Assembly: GCA_905182825.1 (NCBI GenBank)
Contig: CAJJDJ010000026.1
Span: 1 to 24,516, forward strand
DNA: 24,516 nt
DNA from: Thiotrichaceae bacterium UBA7359
GTDB taxonomy: Bacteria > Pseudomonadota > Gammaproteobacteria > Eutrophobiales > Eutrophobiaceae
Direction: 5' to 3'
In this document: positions 8,285 to 16,143 of the stretch, piece by piece
Layout: each line of letters begins with the position of its first letter
Numbering within the stretch: the stretch's first letter is position 1
The notes under the pieces: model-generated
What the model saw: only the letters and a program-made list of their open reading frames with translations
What the model was told of the DNA's origin: nothing
Databases searched by the model: none
Made by a program: the position numbers and the translations under genes

Positions 8285-9117
8285 GATAATTCAGAAATGA
8301 AATTATACTTTTGTAATAATATTTTAATTCGAGTGGTTTTTTCTCCTACTTCCAGTAACTTTTCACCGAGAAGTATTATTGGCCATATGCCAATAATGCT
8401 ATTGCACATAAAGGCCTCATCAGCATCCATTAATCTTTTTAATGAAATTTTATCAATGCGAACTTCAAGACTCAATTCTGCTGCTAATGCAATAACTTTT
8501 TGTCTAATAATGCCATTGATACCACAAGCAGACAGTTCAGGTGTATGCAAAGTGTTGTCTTTGATATAAAAAATATTGCTCATTGTTCCTTCAATAACGT
8601 TTTCTTCATTATCCAAAACAATCCCTTCTGCTATTGTAGTATCTGTCCATTCTGATCTAGCCATCACTTGCTCAAGCCTGTTGAGATGTTTAATACCTGC
8701 AAGCGTTGGGTTGTGTCCATAACGATAACTGCATAGACGAACTTTAATTCCATTACCTGGATTTTCAAATGAATATTCGGGCCACGGGTAGAGTGAAATG
8801 AGCCGAGTTGTCTTTACGTTAAGAGGCAAAGCATATCCACGTCCACCCTGTCCTCGAGTGACAATTATTTTTATAACTCCTCGTTCAATATGACTTGTTA
8901 AACTCTGAGCCTCTTCTATTAATTTTTCTTCACTAGGAATTGGGATTTTTAGTCGACCGCAACCTAATTGCAATCTTTCTATATGTTCATCCCAACATAA
9001 TAGAAATTCATTTTCTATTGCTATAGTTTCAAATAAACCATCGCCATATTGCAAGCCTCGATCCTGCGCAGAAGCCACATCTATCGAATTTCCATTAATG
9101 AGAGATTTAATTGCCAT
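8281..9117 (-). CDS. pabC: Aminodeoxychorismate lyase
   Basis: A 278-residue fold-type IV PLP enzyme that converts 4-amino-4-deoxychorismate to p-aminobenzoate and pyruvate in folate synthesis. The N-terminal DRGLQYGDGLFETI and IKHLNRLEQV, with the PLP lysine, are characteristic. EGTMSNIFYI and the C-terminal LMDADEAFMCNS complete the cofactor site. Branched-chain or D-amino acid aminotransferases share the fold, but the position between fabF and mltG is the usual one for pabC. It is 23 bases from fabF and overlaps mltG by four bases. Confidence 0.93.
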   Translation of the reverse strand: MAIKSLINGNSIDVASAQDRGLQYGDGLFETIAIENEFLLCWDEHIERLQLGCGRLKIPIPSEEKLIEEAQSLTSHIERGVIKIIVTRGQGGRGYALPLNVKTTRLISLYPWPEYSFENPGNGIKVRLCSYRYGHNPTLAGIKHLNRLEQVMARSEWTDTTIAEGIVLDNEENVIEGTMSNIFYIKDNTLHTPELSACGINGIIRQKVIALAAELSLEVRIDKISLKRLMDADEAFMCNSIIGIWPIILLGEKLLEVGEKTTRIKILLQKYNFISELS

Positions 9118-9140
9118 TATTCTGTCATGGCCTATTGAAT

Positions 9141-10391
9141 CTAGCTCAATTTTTTAAAAATGAGTGAACCATTTGTACCACCAAAACCAAATGAGTTTGA
9201 TAATGTGACATCAATATTCATTTCACGAGCTGTGTGCGGGATATAATCTAAATCACATTCAGGGTCTGGCTCATAAAGATTAATCGTTGGAGGCGCAACC
9301 TGGTCACGAATTGCTAATATTGAAAATATAGCTTCAACACCTCCTGCGGCCCCTAATAAATGTCCAATCATTGATTTTGTAGAACTTACGGCTAATGTTT
9401 TAGAGTCTTCCTTGAATACACGTTTTATTGCAATTGTTTCTGCAATATCCCCTGCCGGCGTTGAGGTTCCATGCGCATTGATATAATCAATTTCATTATT
9501 ATTAACACCCGCATTTCTTATTGCGTTTATCATACAGTTTGCAGCACCCTCTCCATCTCCGGAAGGCGCAGTCATATGATAAGCATCACCGCTCATACCA
9601 TAACCTGCAATTTCTGCAATTATGTTTGCACCACGATTTTTAGCATGCTCATATTCTTCCAAAACGATAACGCCCGCGCCTTCACTCATTACAAAACCGT
9701 CTCTATCTTTATCCCAAGGACGGCTAGCTCTTTCGGGCTCATCATTTCTAGAGGAGAGCGCTTTAGCAGAGGTGAATCCAGCTAAACCATTTCCGGAGGT
9801 AGCCATCTCAGCTCCTCCTGCAATCATTACATCTGCATCACCATATTCGATTAATCTTGCAGAATCACCAATATTATGGGTGCCTGTTGTACACGCAGTA
9901 CTGATAGCAAAATTTGGACCCTTCAGTCCATACATTATGGATAAATGCCCCGAAATCATATTGATTATTGTGCTAGGAATGAAAAATGGAGATACCTTTC
10001 TTGGGCCACCATTTATTAATTGTTTGAAACCTTTTTCAAGACCGGGTAATCCACCTATACCCGAACCAATAGCAACACCGATACGTGTGGCATTCTTTTC
10101 GGTAACCTCTAAACCAGAATCCCGAAATGCCTGAATACCTGCACTAAGACCATAATGGATAAACGAATCCATTTTTTTTTGATCTTTTTTTGGAATGTAA
10201 TTGTCTAAATCGAGATTTCGAATGGAACCTGCAATGCGAACGCTAAAATCTGATGTATCAAAATGGTCTATCAGACTAATGCCGCTTTTGCCTGCAATTA
10301 TGTTATTCCAAGTTTCATCAACGCTATTACCTACTGGCGTTAGCATACCTAATCCAGTTACGACTACACGACGCTTACTCAATTTAGACAT
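9141..10391 (-). CDS. fabF: 3-oxoacyl-ACP synthase II (KAS II)
   Basis: The 416-residue elongating condensing enzyme, which adds malonyl-ACP units to acyl-ACP. The Cys-His-His triad is complete: Cys167 in STACTTG, His307 in NAHGTST and His344 in KSMIGHLLGAAGG, with Lys339 nearby. The C-terminal NSFGFGGTN is also typical. Two His residues rather than His/Asn exclude the FabH class, and placement directly after acpP favours FabF over FabB. A rho-independent terminator lies in the 146-base gap after acpP, so fabF expression probably depends on read-through. Confidence 0.96.
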   Translation of the reverse strand: MSKLSKRRVVVTGLGMLTPVGNSVDETWNNIIAGKSGISLIDHFDTSDFSVRIAGSIRNLDLDNYIPKKDQKKMDSFIHYGLSAGIQAFRDSGLEVTEKNATRIGVAIGSGIGGLPGLEKGFKQLINGGPRKVSPFFIPSTIINMISGHLSIMYGLKGPNFAISTACTTGTHNIGDSARLIEYGDADVMIAGGAEMATSGNGLAGFTSAKALSSRNDEPERASRPWDKDRDGFVMSEGAGVIVLEEYEHAKNRGANIIAEIAGYGMSGDAYHMTAPSGDGEGAANCMINAIRNAGVNNNEIDYINAHGTSTPAGDIAETIAIKRVFKEDSKTLAVSSTKSMIGHLLGAAGGVEAIFSILAIRDQVAPPTINLYEPDPECDLDYIPHTAREMNIDVTLSNSFGFGGTNGSLIFKKLS

Positions 10392-10477
10392 TACCTTTTA
10401 TTGTTCAAAGAAAGGAATAAGACGAATTCCTTAATTCCTTAATTCTTTAATTAAAATATTCAAAAATATTTAGTCAT

Positions 10478-10513
10478 AAAAAAAGCCGCGTAAGAAAATT
10501 AACATAACGCGAC
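10478..10513 (-). terminator. Rho-independent terminator after acpP
   Basis: Read on the minus strand, GTCGCGT (10513-10507) pairs with ACGCGGC (10491-10485) in seven pairs, one of them G-T, around a 15-base loop. Seven T residues follow directly (10484-10478). It starts about 25 bases after the acpP stop and lies before fabF. It should let the abundant carrier-protein transcript end while passing some transcription into fabF. Confidence 0.75.
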
Positions 10514-10537
10514 CTTTTGTGCCCTTTATGTTTTAAA

Positions 10538-10774
10538 TTATTCTAGGTGTGTATTTATATACTTTACTGCTTCATTAACCGTAGTAATATTCTCAGCCTC
10601 TTCATCCGGAATTTCAGTTTTAAATTCTTCTTCTAATGCCATAACCAACTCAACGGTATCTAAAGAATCAGCACCCAAATCATCAACGAATGATGATTCG
10701 TTAGTGACCTCTACTTCTTTTACACCTAGTTGTTCTACGACGATTTTTTTTACGCGCTCTTCAACACTACTCAT
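10538..10774 (-). CDS. acpP: Acyl carrier protein
   Basis: A 78-residue acidic carrier protein that holds growing acyl chains on 4'-phosphopantetheine. Ser37 in GADSLDTVE is the attachment site (DSL motif). EERVKKIVVEQLGV and DLGADSLDTVELVMALEEEF are near-universal in bacterial AcpP. A strong Shine-Dalgarno sequence, AAGGGAGG, precedes the ATG by about 11 bases, which is a long spacing. It is flanked by its own likely promoter and by a terminator, consistent with high, partly independent expression. Confidence 0.98.
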   Translation of the reverse strand: MSSVEERVKKIVVEQLGVKEVEVTNESSFVDDLGADSLDTVELVMALEEEFKTEIPDEEAENITTVNEAVKYINTHLE

Positions 10775-10823
10775 GATTAATAAATCCTCCCTTAGCGGCT
10801 TAGTGGCCGTTTTTAGTTTGCTA

Positions 10824-10851
10824 AGTTTAGTGAAATGAAATCTTCTTGCAA
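10824..10851 (-). promoter_or_regulatory. Probable sigma70 promoter of acpP
   Basis: On the minus strand TTGCAA (10851-10846) is followed after 16 bases by TAAACT (10829-10824), placing the transcript start near 10817, about 43 bases before the ATG. The 151-base fabG-acpP gap is by far the largest inside this operon and is otherwise without a gene. This is consensus matching only, and the AT-rich background lowers its weight. Confidence 0.35.
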
Positions 10852-10925
10852 CTTAGATTATTTCTTGATATTAATTTATAACAATATCAGTTGTTTATAA
10901 AACTTTATTAAAGTAATTAATAATT

Positions 10926-11669
10926 TCAACCCATGTACATACCGCCATTTACGCTAATAGTTTGTCCAGTAATATAGGCCGATTCATCTGTAGAAAGAAA
11001 GTCAACTACATTAGCTATTTCTTCTGGATGACCTAATCGAGCTAATGGAATTTGATTCAAAATTGAATCACGAATTTCGTCGTTTAATTCATCTGTCATC
11101 TCAGTCGAAATAAAACCTGGAGCTACTGCATTCACAGTGATTCCTCTCGAGCCTACTTCTATTGCTAAAGAACGTGTAAAACCTAGCATACCTGCTTTTG
11201 ATGCAGAATAATTTGATTGTCCTGAATTTCCAGATAATCCAACAACCGAGCTGATATTAATAATACGCCCATAACGTTGTTTCATCATGGAGCGTATACA
11301 TAATTTTGTTACACGGAACATACCACTTAAATTAGTATTGACGACTTCTTCCCATTCATGATCTTTCATTCTCATTAATAAATTATCGCGTGTGATTCCT
11401 GCATTGTTCACAAGAATATTTGGTGCATCCAGCTCCTTAAGTTTATTGCCAAATTCGTCAACTGATAATTTATCTGCGATATTTAAAACTAGGCCTATTC
11501 CAGTAAAATTGTCTGCCGTTATGTTTTTCGAGATTATATCGGCAGAGGCTTGAGTAGTTGCTGTACCAATTACAAATGCACCTTGCCTTGCAAATTTATT
11601 TGCAATAGCTTTACCTATACCACGACTTGCACCAGTGACTAACACAACTTTATCTTTATACTTATTCAT
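10926..11669 (-). CDS. fabG: 3-oxoacyl-ACP reductase
   Basis: An NADPH-dependent short-chain dehydrogenase that reduces 3-oxoacyl-ACP. The cofactor loop VTGASRGIGKAIA is near residue 11, NNAG is at 88-91, and the Ser141-Tyr154-Lys158 triad is in ISSVVG and YSASK; AVAPGFISTEMT and the terminal GG are also present. The frame extends six bases upstream to a TTG at 11675. I chose the ATG at 11669 because it gives the normal FabG N-terminus (MNKYKDKVVLVTG), for a 247-residue product. fabD ends about 18 bases upstream of this ATG. Confidence 0.96.
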   Translation of the reverse strand: MNKYKDKVVLVTGASRGIGKAIANKFARQGAFVIGTATTQASADIISKNITADNFTGIGLVLNIADKLSVDEFGNKLKELDAPNILVNNAGITRDNLLMRMKDHEWEEVVNTNLSGMFRVTKLCIRSMMKQRYGRIINISSVVGLSGNSGQSNYSASKAGMLGFTRSLAIEVGSRGITVNAVAPGFISTEMTDELNDEIRDSILNQIPLARLGHPEEIANVVDFLSTDESAYITGQTISVNGGMYMG

Positions 11670-11687
11670 GATCAAAATAACTCGCTT

Positions 11688-12623
11688 TCAATTTAGTGCT
11701 TTTATTAAGGAAACTTTATTCTGCACAGAATGTATTTGTATTGAGCGATCTATGCGTTTAATTAATCCAGAAAGGACCTTCCCGGGACCGCATTCAATAA
11801 TTTTATTAACGCCCATACTTTGCATACGGTTTATACTATTCACCCAATGGACCGGCATATAAAGTTGCTCAAGAAGTGCATTTTTAATTTCATTTGATTT
11901 AGTTTTAATCTCAGCATTGACATTCTGTATCACAGGAGTTTCAGCATCATTAAAATGAGTTTTATTTAGTGTTATAGCAAACTCATCGGCAGCTTCTTTC
12001 ATAAGCCAGCAATGTGATGGGACACTAACGGGCAACAATAATGCTCGTTTTGCACCAATATCCCTTGCCATGACTATTGCTCTTTCAACAGCAGATTTAT
12101 CACCAGCAATGACGACCTGCCCTGGTGAGTTAAAATTAGCAGTAGACACGATCTCACTTTCTGCAGCGACAGTACAAATTTGTGCTATTTGCTCATTTTC
12201 TAAACCGAGAATTGCTGCCATTGCGCCAGTATCTAAGGGCACTGCTTTTTGCATACATTTTCCTCTTTCAGCAACTAATGCAATAGCATCTTGAAATTCA
12301 ATTACGCCAGCGCAGACCAAGGCTGTGTATTCTCCAAGACTATGCCCCGCGAAGACAGTGGGCGATGACTGTAATATGTCTTTGCACATTAGCCATGTTG
12401 CATATGCGGAAGCTACTAGAGCTGGCTGTGTGATTTTAGTTTGGTTTAATTTTTTTTCGGGTCCAAAGTTTATGATATCTAAAAGATCATAGCCTAAGAC
12501 CTCAGAAGCAGAATCAAATATTGAACTGAGTTCTGATTCTGTTTCAAGTAGTTCGTTCATCATGCCAACAGATTGCGAACCTTGACCTGGGAAAACGATT
12601 GCTAGGTTTATTTGAGTATTCAC
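11688..12623 (-). CDS. fabD: Malonyl-CoA:ACP transacylase
   Basis: A 311-residue enzyme that transfers malonyl from CoA to the acyl carrier protein. FPGQGSQ at residues 11-17 and Ser95 in GHSLGEYTALV form the nucleophile elbow; His204 in VPSHCWLM is the catalytic base. Length matches E. coli FabD (about 309). It is 24 bases after fabH in the operon. Confidence 0.97.
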   Translation of the reverse strand: MNTQINLAIVFPGQGSQSVGMMNELLETESELSSIFDSASEVLGYDLLDIINFGPEKKLNQTKITQPALVASAYATWLMCKDILQSSPTVFAGHSLGEYTALVCAGVIEFQDAIALVAERGKCMQKAVPLDTGAMAAILGLENEQIAQICTVAAESEIVSTANFNSPGQVVIAGDKSAVERAIVMARDIGAKRALLLPVSVPSHCWLMKEAADEFAITLNKTHFNDAETPVIQNVNAEIKTKSNEIKNALLEQLYMPVHWVNSINRMQSMGVNKIIECGPGKVLSGLIKRIDRSIQIHSVQNKVSLIKALN

Positions 12624-12647
12624 TTAGAGCTTAATTTCATAAATGCA

Positions 12648-13613
12648 TTAATAACGTAATAATATAGAACCCCAGGTGAAACCGCCGCCAAAAGCTTCTA
12701 ATAAAATAGTATCTCCTACTTTTATGCGACCATCCCTAACCGCCACATCCAGTGCTAAAGGAACTGAAGCGGCTGAAGTATTGCCATGCTGGTCAACTGT
12801 TACAATAACGCGTTCCATAGGCATGTTTAGTTTTTTTGCGGTGGCTGATATGATGCGCATATTTGCTTGGTGTGGTACTAGCCAATCAATATCTTCTTTT
12901 TTTATAGAGTTTGCTGTTAATGTTTCATCTACAATTCGGCCTAATGTATTTACGGCAACTTTAAAAACCTCATTACCTTGCATAGTAATAAATGCTTTAC
13001 CCGCTTTAACCATTTCATAATTTGAAGAAATTCCCGCGGGGACATTTAACAGACTCGCATACTGTCCGTCTGCATGAATATGACTAGATAAAATGCCTTG
13101 TGTTTCGCTTGCTTGGAGAATGACAGCACCGGCACCATCACCAAAAAGAACAGATGTATTTCTATCTTTCCAGTCGATGATACGTGAGAGTGTCTCAGCA
13201 CCTATGATCAATGCACACTTTGAACTACCTGAACTAATAAATTTCTCAGCAATACTCATTGCATAGATAAAACCTGTGCACACTGCTTGTACATCAAAGC
13301 ATGGACAACCATGAAGATCTAATCGTTCTTGTAGCAAACAAGCAGTACTGGGAAAGACAAGATCAGGTGTTGTTGTACCTATGATAATTAAGTCTATATC
13401 ACTTGCATCAATACCGGCTGCTTTTATTGCTGACAATGCTGCTTTTTCAGCAAGATCACAGGTGGTCTCATCCTCGGCAGCAATATGACGCTTTTCAATG
13501 CCTGTTCGAGAACGTATCCATTCATCCGATGTGTCGACCATTGATTCAAGTTCGGCATTTGTCAAGATGCGATCAGGCAGATAGGAACCGGTACCGATGA
13601 TTTTTGAATACAT
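12648..13613 (-). CDS. fabH: 3-oxoacyl-ACP synthase III (KAS III)
   Basis: A 321-residue initiating condensing enzyme that joins acetyl-CoA and malonyl-ACP. The Cys-His-Asn triad is complete: Cys112 in VQAVCTGF, His248 in VPHQANMRI and Asn278 in QHGNTSAAS. The N-terminal SRTGIEKRH and C-terminal EAFGGGFTWGS are typical. Its ATG shares one base with the plsX stop (TAATG), so translation is probably coupled. Confidence 0.97.
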   Translation of the reverse strand: MYSKIIGTGSYLPDRILTNAELESMVDTSDEWIRSRTGIEKRHIAAEDETTCDLAEKAALSAIKAAGIDASDIDLIIIGTTTPDLVFPSTACLLQERLDLHGCPCFDVQAVCTGFIYAMSIAEKFISSGSSKCALIIGAETLSRIIDWKDRNTSVLFGDGAGAVILQASETQGILSSHIHADGQYASLLNVPAGISSNYEMVKAGKAFITMQGNEVFKVAVNTLGRIVDETLTANSIKKEDIDWLVPHQANMRIISATAKKLNMPMERVIVTVDQHGNTSAASVPLALDVAVRDGRIKVGDTILLEAFGGGFTWGSILLRY

Positions 13614-14641
13614 TAAAGACTTTGCCTGTCGATCAGTAGTTGCTCCAATTTTTTATTTATTTTTTCCGGGATATTATTTTCAACTTCAATAATCGCCTCA
13701 TCAATTGCTGTAGCGAATGATATTCTATCTGCGCCACCATGACTTTTGATTACGATTCCACGTAAGCCAAGTAATGACGCGCCATTATATTGTTTCGGAT
13801 CGATTTTTTGTTTTAATTTTTTTAAGACAGGCATAGCTACCAGCGCTGCAAATTTAGCGTATAGACTGCTTTTAAATTCGACTGTTGCATGGTGCCGCAG
13901 GAATTCAGCCAATCCTTCACTAGCCTTCAACGCAATATTACCAACAAACCCATCACAGACTATTACGTCTACATCACCGGTATACAAATCAGTACCTTCT
14001 ACAAATCCAGTGTAATTTAAATGACTATCTGTAAGTAAGGTTGCTGCCTGTTTTACACGGTCATTACCTTTGATTTCTTCCTCACCAACATTTAGCAATG
14101 CAATTGTTGGATTTTCTTTTCCCTCAACAGCACTCGCTAGTTCAGCACCCATTATAGCGAATTGAAATAATTGTTCAGAACTTGAGTCAACATTGGCTCC
14201 CAGATCAAGAACATGAGTATGTCCATTTTTTCCAGGTAAGGTGGTGCAAATAGCCGGACGGTCCATACCCGGTAACATTTTTAAAATAAATCGAGATGTT
14301 GCCATCAAGGCGCCAGTATTGCCTGCGCTAACACAAGCTGCAGCCTGTCCATCTCGCACTTGCTCTATGGCAATACGCATGGAAGACATTTTCTTATTAC
14401 GCAAAGTCTGTGAAGGCGATTCATGCATTTCTACTTCTTCAGGTGCGTGAATTAATTTTATTCGTTTATGCTCGTTAGCATTATGCTTTCTTAACTCATC
14501 CAACAAAGGATTTTCTTTGCCAACCAGTAGTAAATGAAGATTGTCATACTTTTCTAGTGCAAAAATTGCGGCAGGGACAATTTCAGAAGGACCAAAATCG
14601 CCACCCATTGCGTCAAGAGCTATCGTTTTTTTTAAAGACAT
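13613..14641 (-). CDS. plsX: Phosphate acyltransferase PlsX
   Basis: A 342-residue enzyme that makes acyl-phosphate from acyl-ACP and phosphate, the donor for PlsY in glycerolipid synthesis. Family landmarks are ALDAMGGDFGP at the N-terminus, HESPSQTLRNKKMSSMR, ACVSAGNTGALMA, DLGANVD, VCDGFVGNIALKASEG and GLRGIVIKSHG. A hairpin lies directly upstream of its ATG and overlaps the weak GGA ribosome-binding sequence (listed separately). Confidence 0.97.
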   Translation of the reverse strand: MSLKKTIALDAMGGDFGPSEIVPAAIFALEKYDNLHLLLVGKENPLLDELRKHNANEHKRIKLIHAPEEVEMHESPSQTLRNKKMSSMRIAIEQVRDGQAAACVSAGNTGALMATSRFILKMLPGMDRPAICTTLPGKNGHTHVLDLGANVDSSSEQLFQFAIMGAELASAVEGKENPTIALLNVGEEEIKGNDRVKQAATLLTDSHLNYTGFVEGTDLYTGDVDVIVCDGFVGNIALKASEGLAEFLRHHATVEFKSSLYAKFAALVAMPVLKKLKQKIDPKQYNGASLLGLRGIVIKSHGGADRISFATAIDEAIIEVENNIPEKINKKLEQLLIDRQSL

Positions 14642-14648
14642 AAATTAT

Positions 14649-14671
14649 CCAGAGCAGTGTTTAAGCCCTGG
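14649..14671 (-). promoter_or_regulatory. Hairpin overlapping the plsX ribosome-binding site
   Basis: On the minus strand CCAGGGC (14671-14665) pairs with GCTCTGG (14655-14649) in seven pairs, one of them G-T, around a nine-base loop. The 3' arm ends seven bases before the plsX ATG and contains the only Shine-Dalgarno-like bases (CTGGA). No T run follows, so it is not a normal terminator. It may limit plsX translation or be an RNase processing site. Confidence 0.45.
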
Positions 14672-14693
14672 AAAGCTTTCGATTTTAGACCAA

Positions 14694-14879
14694 TTATTTC
14701 TGATCTTCTTTAACCTCAATGACCTTATTACCTCGATAATAACCGTCTGGACAGATATTATGACGAAGATGTACTTTACCTGAATTAGGTTCTATTGACG
14801 TTGTTGCAGAAGTCAAAGCATCATGTGAGCGACGCATATTCCGTCTTGAGGTTGATTTCTTCGATTTTTGAACAGCCAT
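14694..14879 (-). CDS. rpmF: 50S ribosomal protein L32
   Basis: A 61-residue basic protein that closely follows gammaproteobacterial L32: MAVQKSK, RRNMRRSHDALT and LRHNICPDGYYRG. It is part of the large ribosomal subunit. A single cysteine is present, so the four-cysteine zinc form is absent. It is 26 bases after yceD and 52 before plsX, the standard order. Confidence 0.97.
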   Translation of the reverse strand: MAVQKSKKSTSRRNMRRSHDALTSATTSIEPNSGKVHLRHNICPDGYYRGNKVIEVKEDQK

Positions 14880-14905
14880 AGCTATTTATCTCCTAGATGT
14901 ATTGA

Positions 14906-15418
14906 TCAATCTTTACCTTTTATTAATGCTGCTAAGACTGCAAAAGGTTGTACCTTTGCCTCTGCATTAATTCTATCTAAATCATTTGTTCCCGCACATT
15001 TATCTAATGGATGAAGTACTGAGAGAGGAATTGATAATAACAATTCCTCTTCAATTAATTCCTCAACAGTAGTAACACCGTCATCATTTAATTCTAATGG
15101 CTCATATTCTTTTGCTAGAGCTTCGAACACTTCTCCTCTAACAACGATTCCGAGTAAAGAATTGTTCCGAACATCAAATTCAAGCGGTTTAAAGCATCTT
15201 TGACATTCAAGGATTAATTGAGTCTCAATTTCACATTCAATAATACAAACACCTGTTTTATCAAAGCTAAAATTGAGACAGTATTTTAGTTCTCCTTTCT
15301 CATCTAGCAAAACTATCTTTACACGCGCTAGAGAATTAAGTTGTATTTTACCTACAATTGATTCTCTGGTCTTTGCTAGACACAATGGATTGATAAATTG
15401 CGGCAAGTCAGAAGTCAT
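14906..15418 (-). CDS. yceD: YceD / DUF177 family protein (large rRNA accumulation protein)
   Basis: A 170-residue DUF177 protein. CQRC at residues 72-75 after a hydrophobic strand, and HPLDKC near the C-terminus, are family features, followed by the acidic EELIEEELLLSIPLS stretch. Family members are linked to 23S rRNA accumulation and nearly always precede rpmF, as here. It is the first gene of the long minus-strand operon. A near-consensus promoter ends only ten bases before the ATG, so the message would carry almost no leader and no Shine-Dalgarno sequence. No better upstream start exists in this frame before a stop at 15448-15446. Confidence 0.92.
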   Translation of the reverse strand: MTSDLPQFINPLCLAKTRESIVGKIQLNSLARVKIVLLDEKGELKYCLNFSFDKTGVCIIECEIETQLILECQRCFKPLEFDVRNNSLLGIVVRGEVFEALAKEYEPLELNDDGVTTVEELIEEELLLSIPLSVLHPLDKCAGTNDLDRINAEAKVQPFAVLAALIKGKD

Positions 15419-15428
15419 CAGGTCGCGA

Positions 15429-15457
15429 ATTTTATCGATAGAGCTTTAAACTGTCAA
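15429..15457 (-). promoter_or_regulatory. Near-consensus sigma70 promoter of the yceD-rpmF-plsX-fab operon
   Basis: On the minus strand the perfect -35 TTGACA (15457-15452) is followed after 17 bases by TAAAAT (15434-15429), one mismatch from the consensus -10. The expected start is near the A at 15423, about five bases before the yceD ATG at 15418. It is the best promoter match in the window and would drive roughly 11 kb of operon. Confidence 0.7.
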
Positions 15458-15543
15458 AATTATATCGATATATATTTGTTAAATAGCTGACTTATTTGAT
15501 ATTTATTTAAATTTGTCCAAAATGTAAGCATAAATCGTAGATT

Positions 15544-15549
15544 AGGAGA
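15544..15549 (+). promoter_or_regulatory. Shine-Dalgarno sequence that points to an ATC start of maf
   Basis: AGGAGA lies six bases before the ATC codon at 15556-15558. No ATG, GTG or TTG occurs in frame between the upstream stop (TAG, 15538-15540) and the TTG at 15634, so this ribosome-binding site has no canonical start codon to serve. Confidence 0.6.
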
Positions 15550-15555
15550 TACTAT

Positions 15556-16140
15556 ATCAGTCCAAATATAATAATACTTGCTTCATCGTCACCCTATCGA
15601 AAAGAACTACTGAAGCGACTTCAACTTGAATTCTTGACTGAATCACCGAATATTGACGAGCAATATATCAATGGAGAATCGATTGAGAATTACGTTGCCA
15701 GATTAGCAGAAGCTAAGGCAAAAAAAGTCGCTACAAAACACTTTAATTCGATCGTGATAGGTTCAGATCAAGCACTTGCGTGCGACGGCAAAATATTGGG
15801 AAAACCCAGTGATCATGAAAATGCCAAAAAGCAATTAATGGCAATGAGTAACAAAACTATTTCTTTTCATACTGGTCTTTGCGTGATGAATTCTAGTAGA
15901 GATAAAAGTGAAAAAGATGTCATCATTTATCGTGTATGTTTCAGAAAGCTGGGAGAACAAGAAATTGAAGATTATTTGCTTAAAGAGCAACCTTATAGTT
16001 GCGTAGGCAGTTTTATGTCTGAAAGGCTTGGGGTCAGCTTGATGTCAAAAATGGAAGGAAATGATCCGACCGCATTGGTTGGATTACCTTTAATACGACT
16101 CTGCCAAATGTTAAGAAATCTGGGAGTAAAAATTCCTTAA
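15556..16140 (+). CDS. yceF: Maf/YceF-family nucleotide pyrophosphatase with apparent ATC start
   Basis: A Maf-family protein; YceF-type members hydrolyse 7-methyl-GTP and related altered nucleotides. Translated from ATC at 15556 it is 194 residues, the length of E. coli YceF, and begins (M)SPNIIILASSSPYR with the SSSPYR substrate motif at residues 10-15. Further motifs are IGSDQ (Asp71), GKP, the TGL segment, GSFMSE and LVGLPL. The first canonical in-frame start, TTG at 15634, would delete 26 residues including the motif. ATC has an AGGAGA six bases upstream and gives the expected N-terminus. Alternatives are a recent ATG-to-ATC mutation, a sequencing error, or a CTG start at 15610 giving a defective protein. 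It is divergent from yceD and convergent with the S49 peptidase gene. Confidence 0.85.
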   Translation: MSPNIIILASSSPYRKELLKRLQLEFLTESPNIDEQYINGESIENYVARLAEAKAKKVATKHFNSIVIGSDQALACDGKILGKPSDHENAKKQLMAMSNKTISFHTGLCVMNSSRDKSEKDVIIYRVCFRKLGEQEIEDYLLKEQPYSCVGSFMSERLGVSLMSKMEGNDPTALVGLPLIRLCQMLRNLGVKIP

Positions 16141-16143
16141 TGA

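Noticed and set aside
6654..9117. Overlaps among pabC, mltG, tmk and holB as possible frameshifts
   Set aside because: The pabC/mltG and tmk/holB ATGA overlaps, and the two-base mltG-tmk gap, are ordinary translational coupling between complete genes.
9471..10134. Long plus-strand frames opposite fabF
   Set aside because: They mirror the strongly conserved fabF coding frame and have no family features of their own.
11670..11675. TTG start of fabG six bases upstream of the ATG
   Set aside because: The ATG at 11669 gives the normal FabG N-terminus. The TTG only adds two residues, although its spacing to GCGAG is not worse, so it is not excluded absolutely.
15634..16140. maf starting at the TTG at 15634
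   Set aside because: This start removes the first 26 residues, including the SSSPYR motif that is clearly encoded in frame upstream, and has no suitable ribosome-binding site. The ATC at 15556 fits better.
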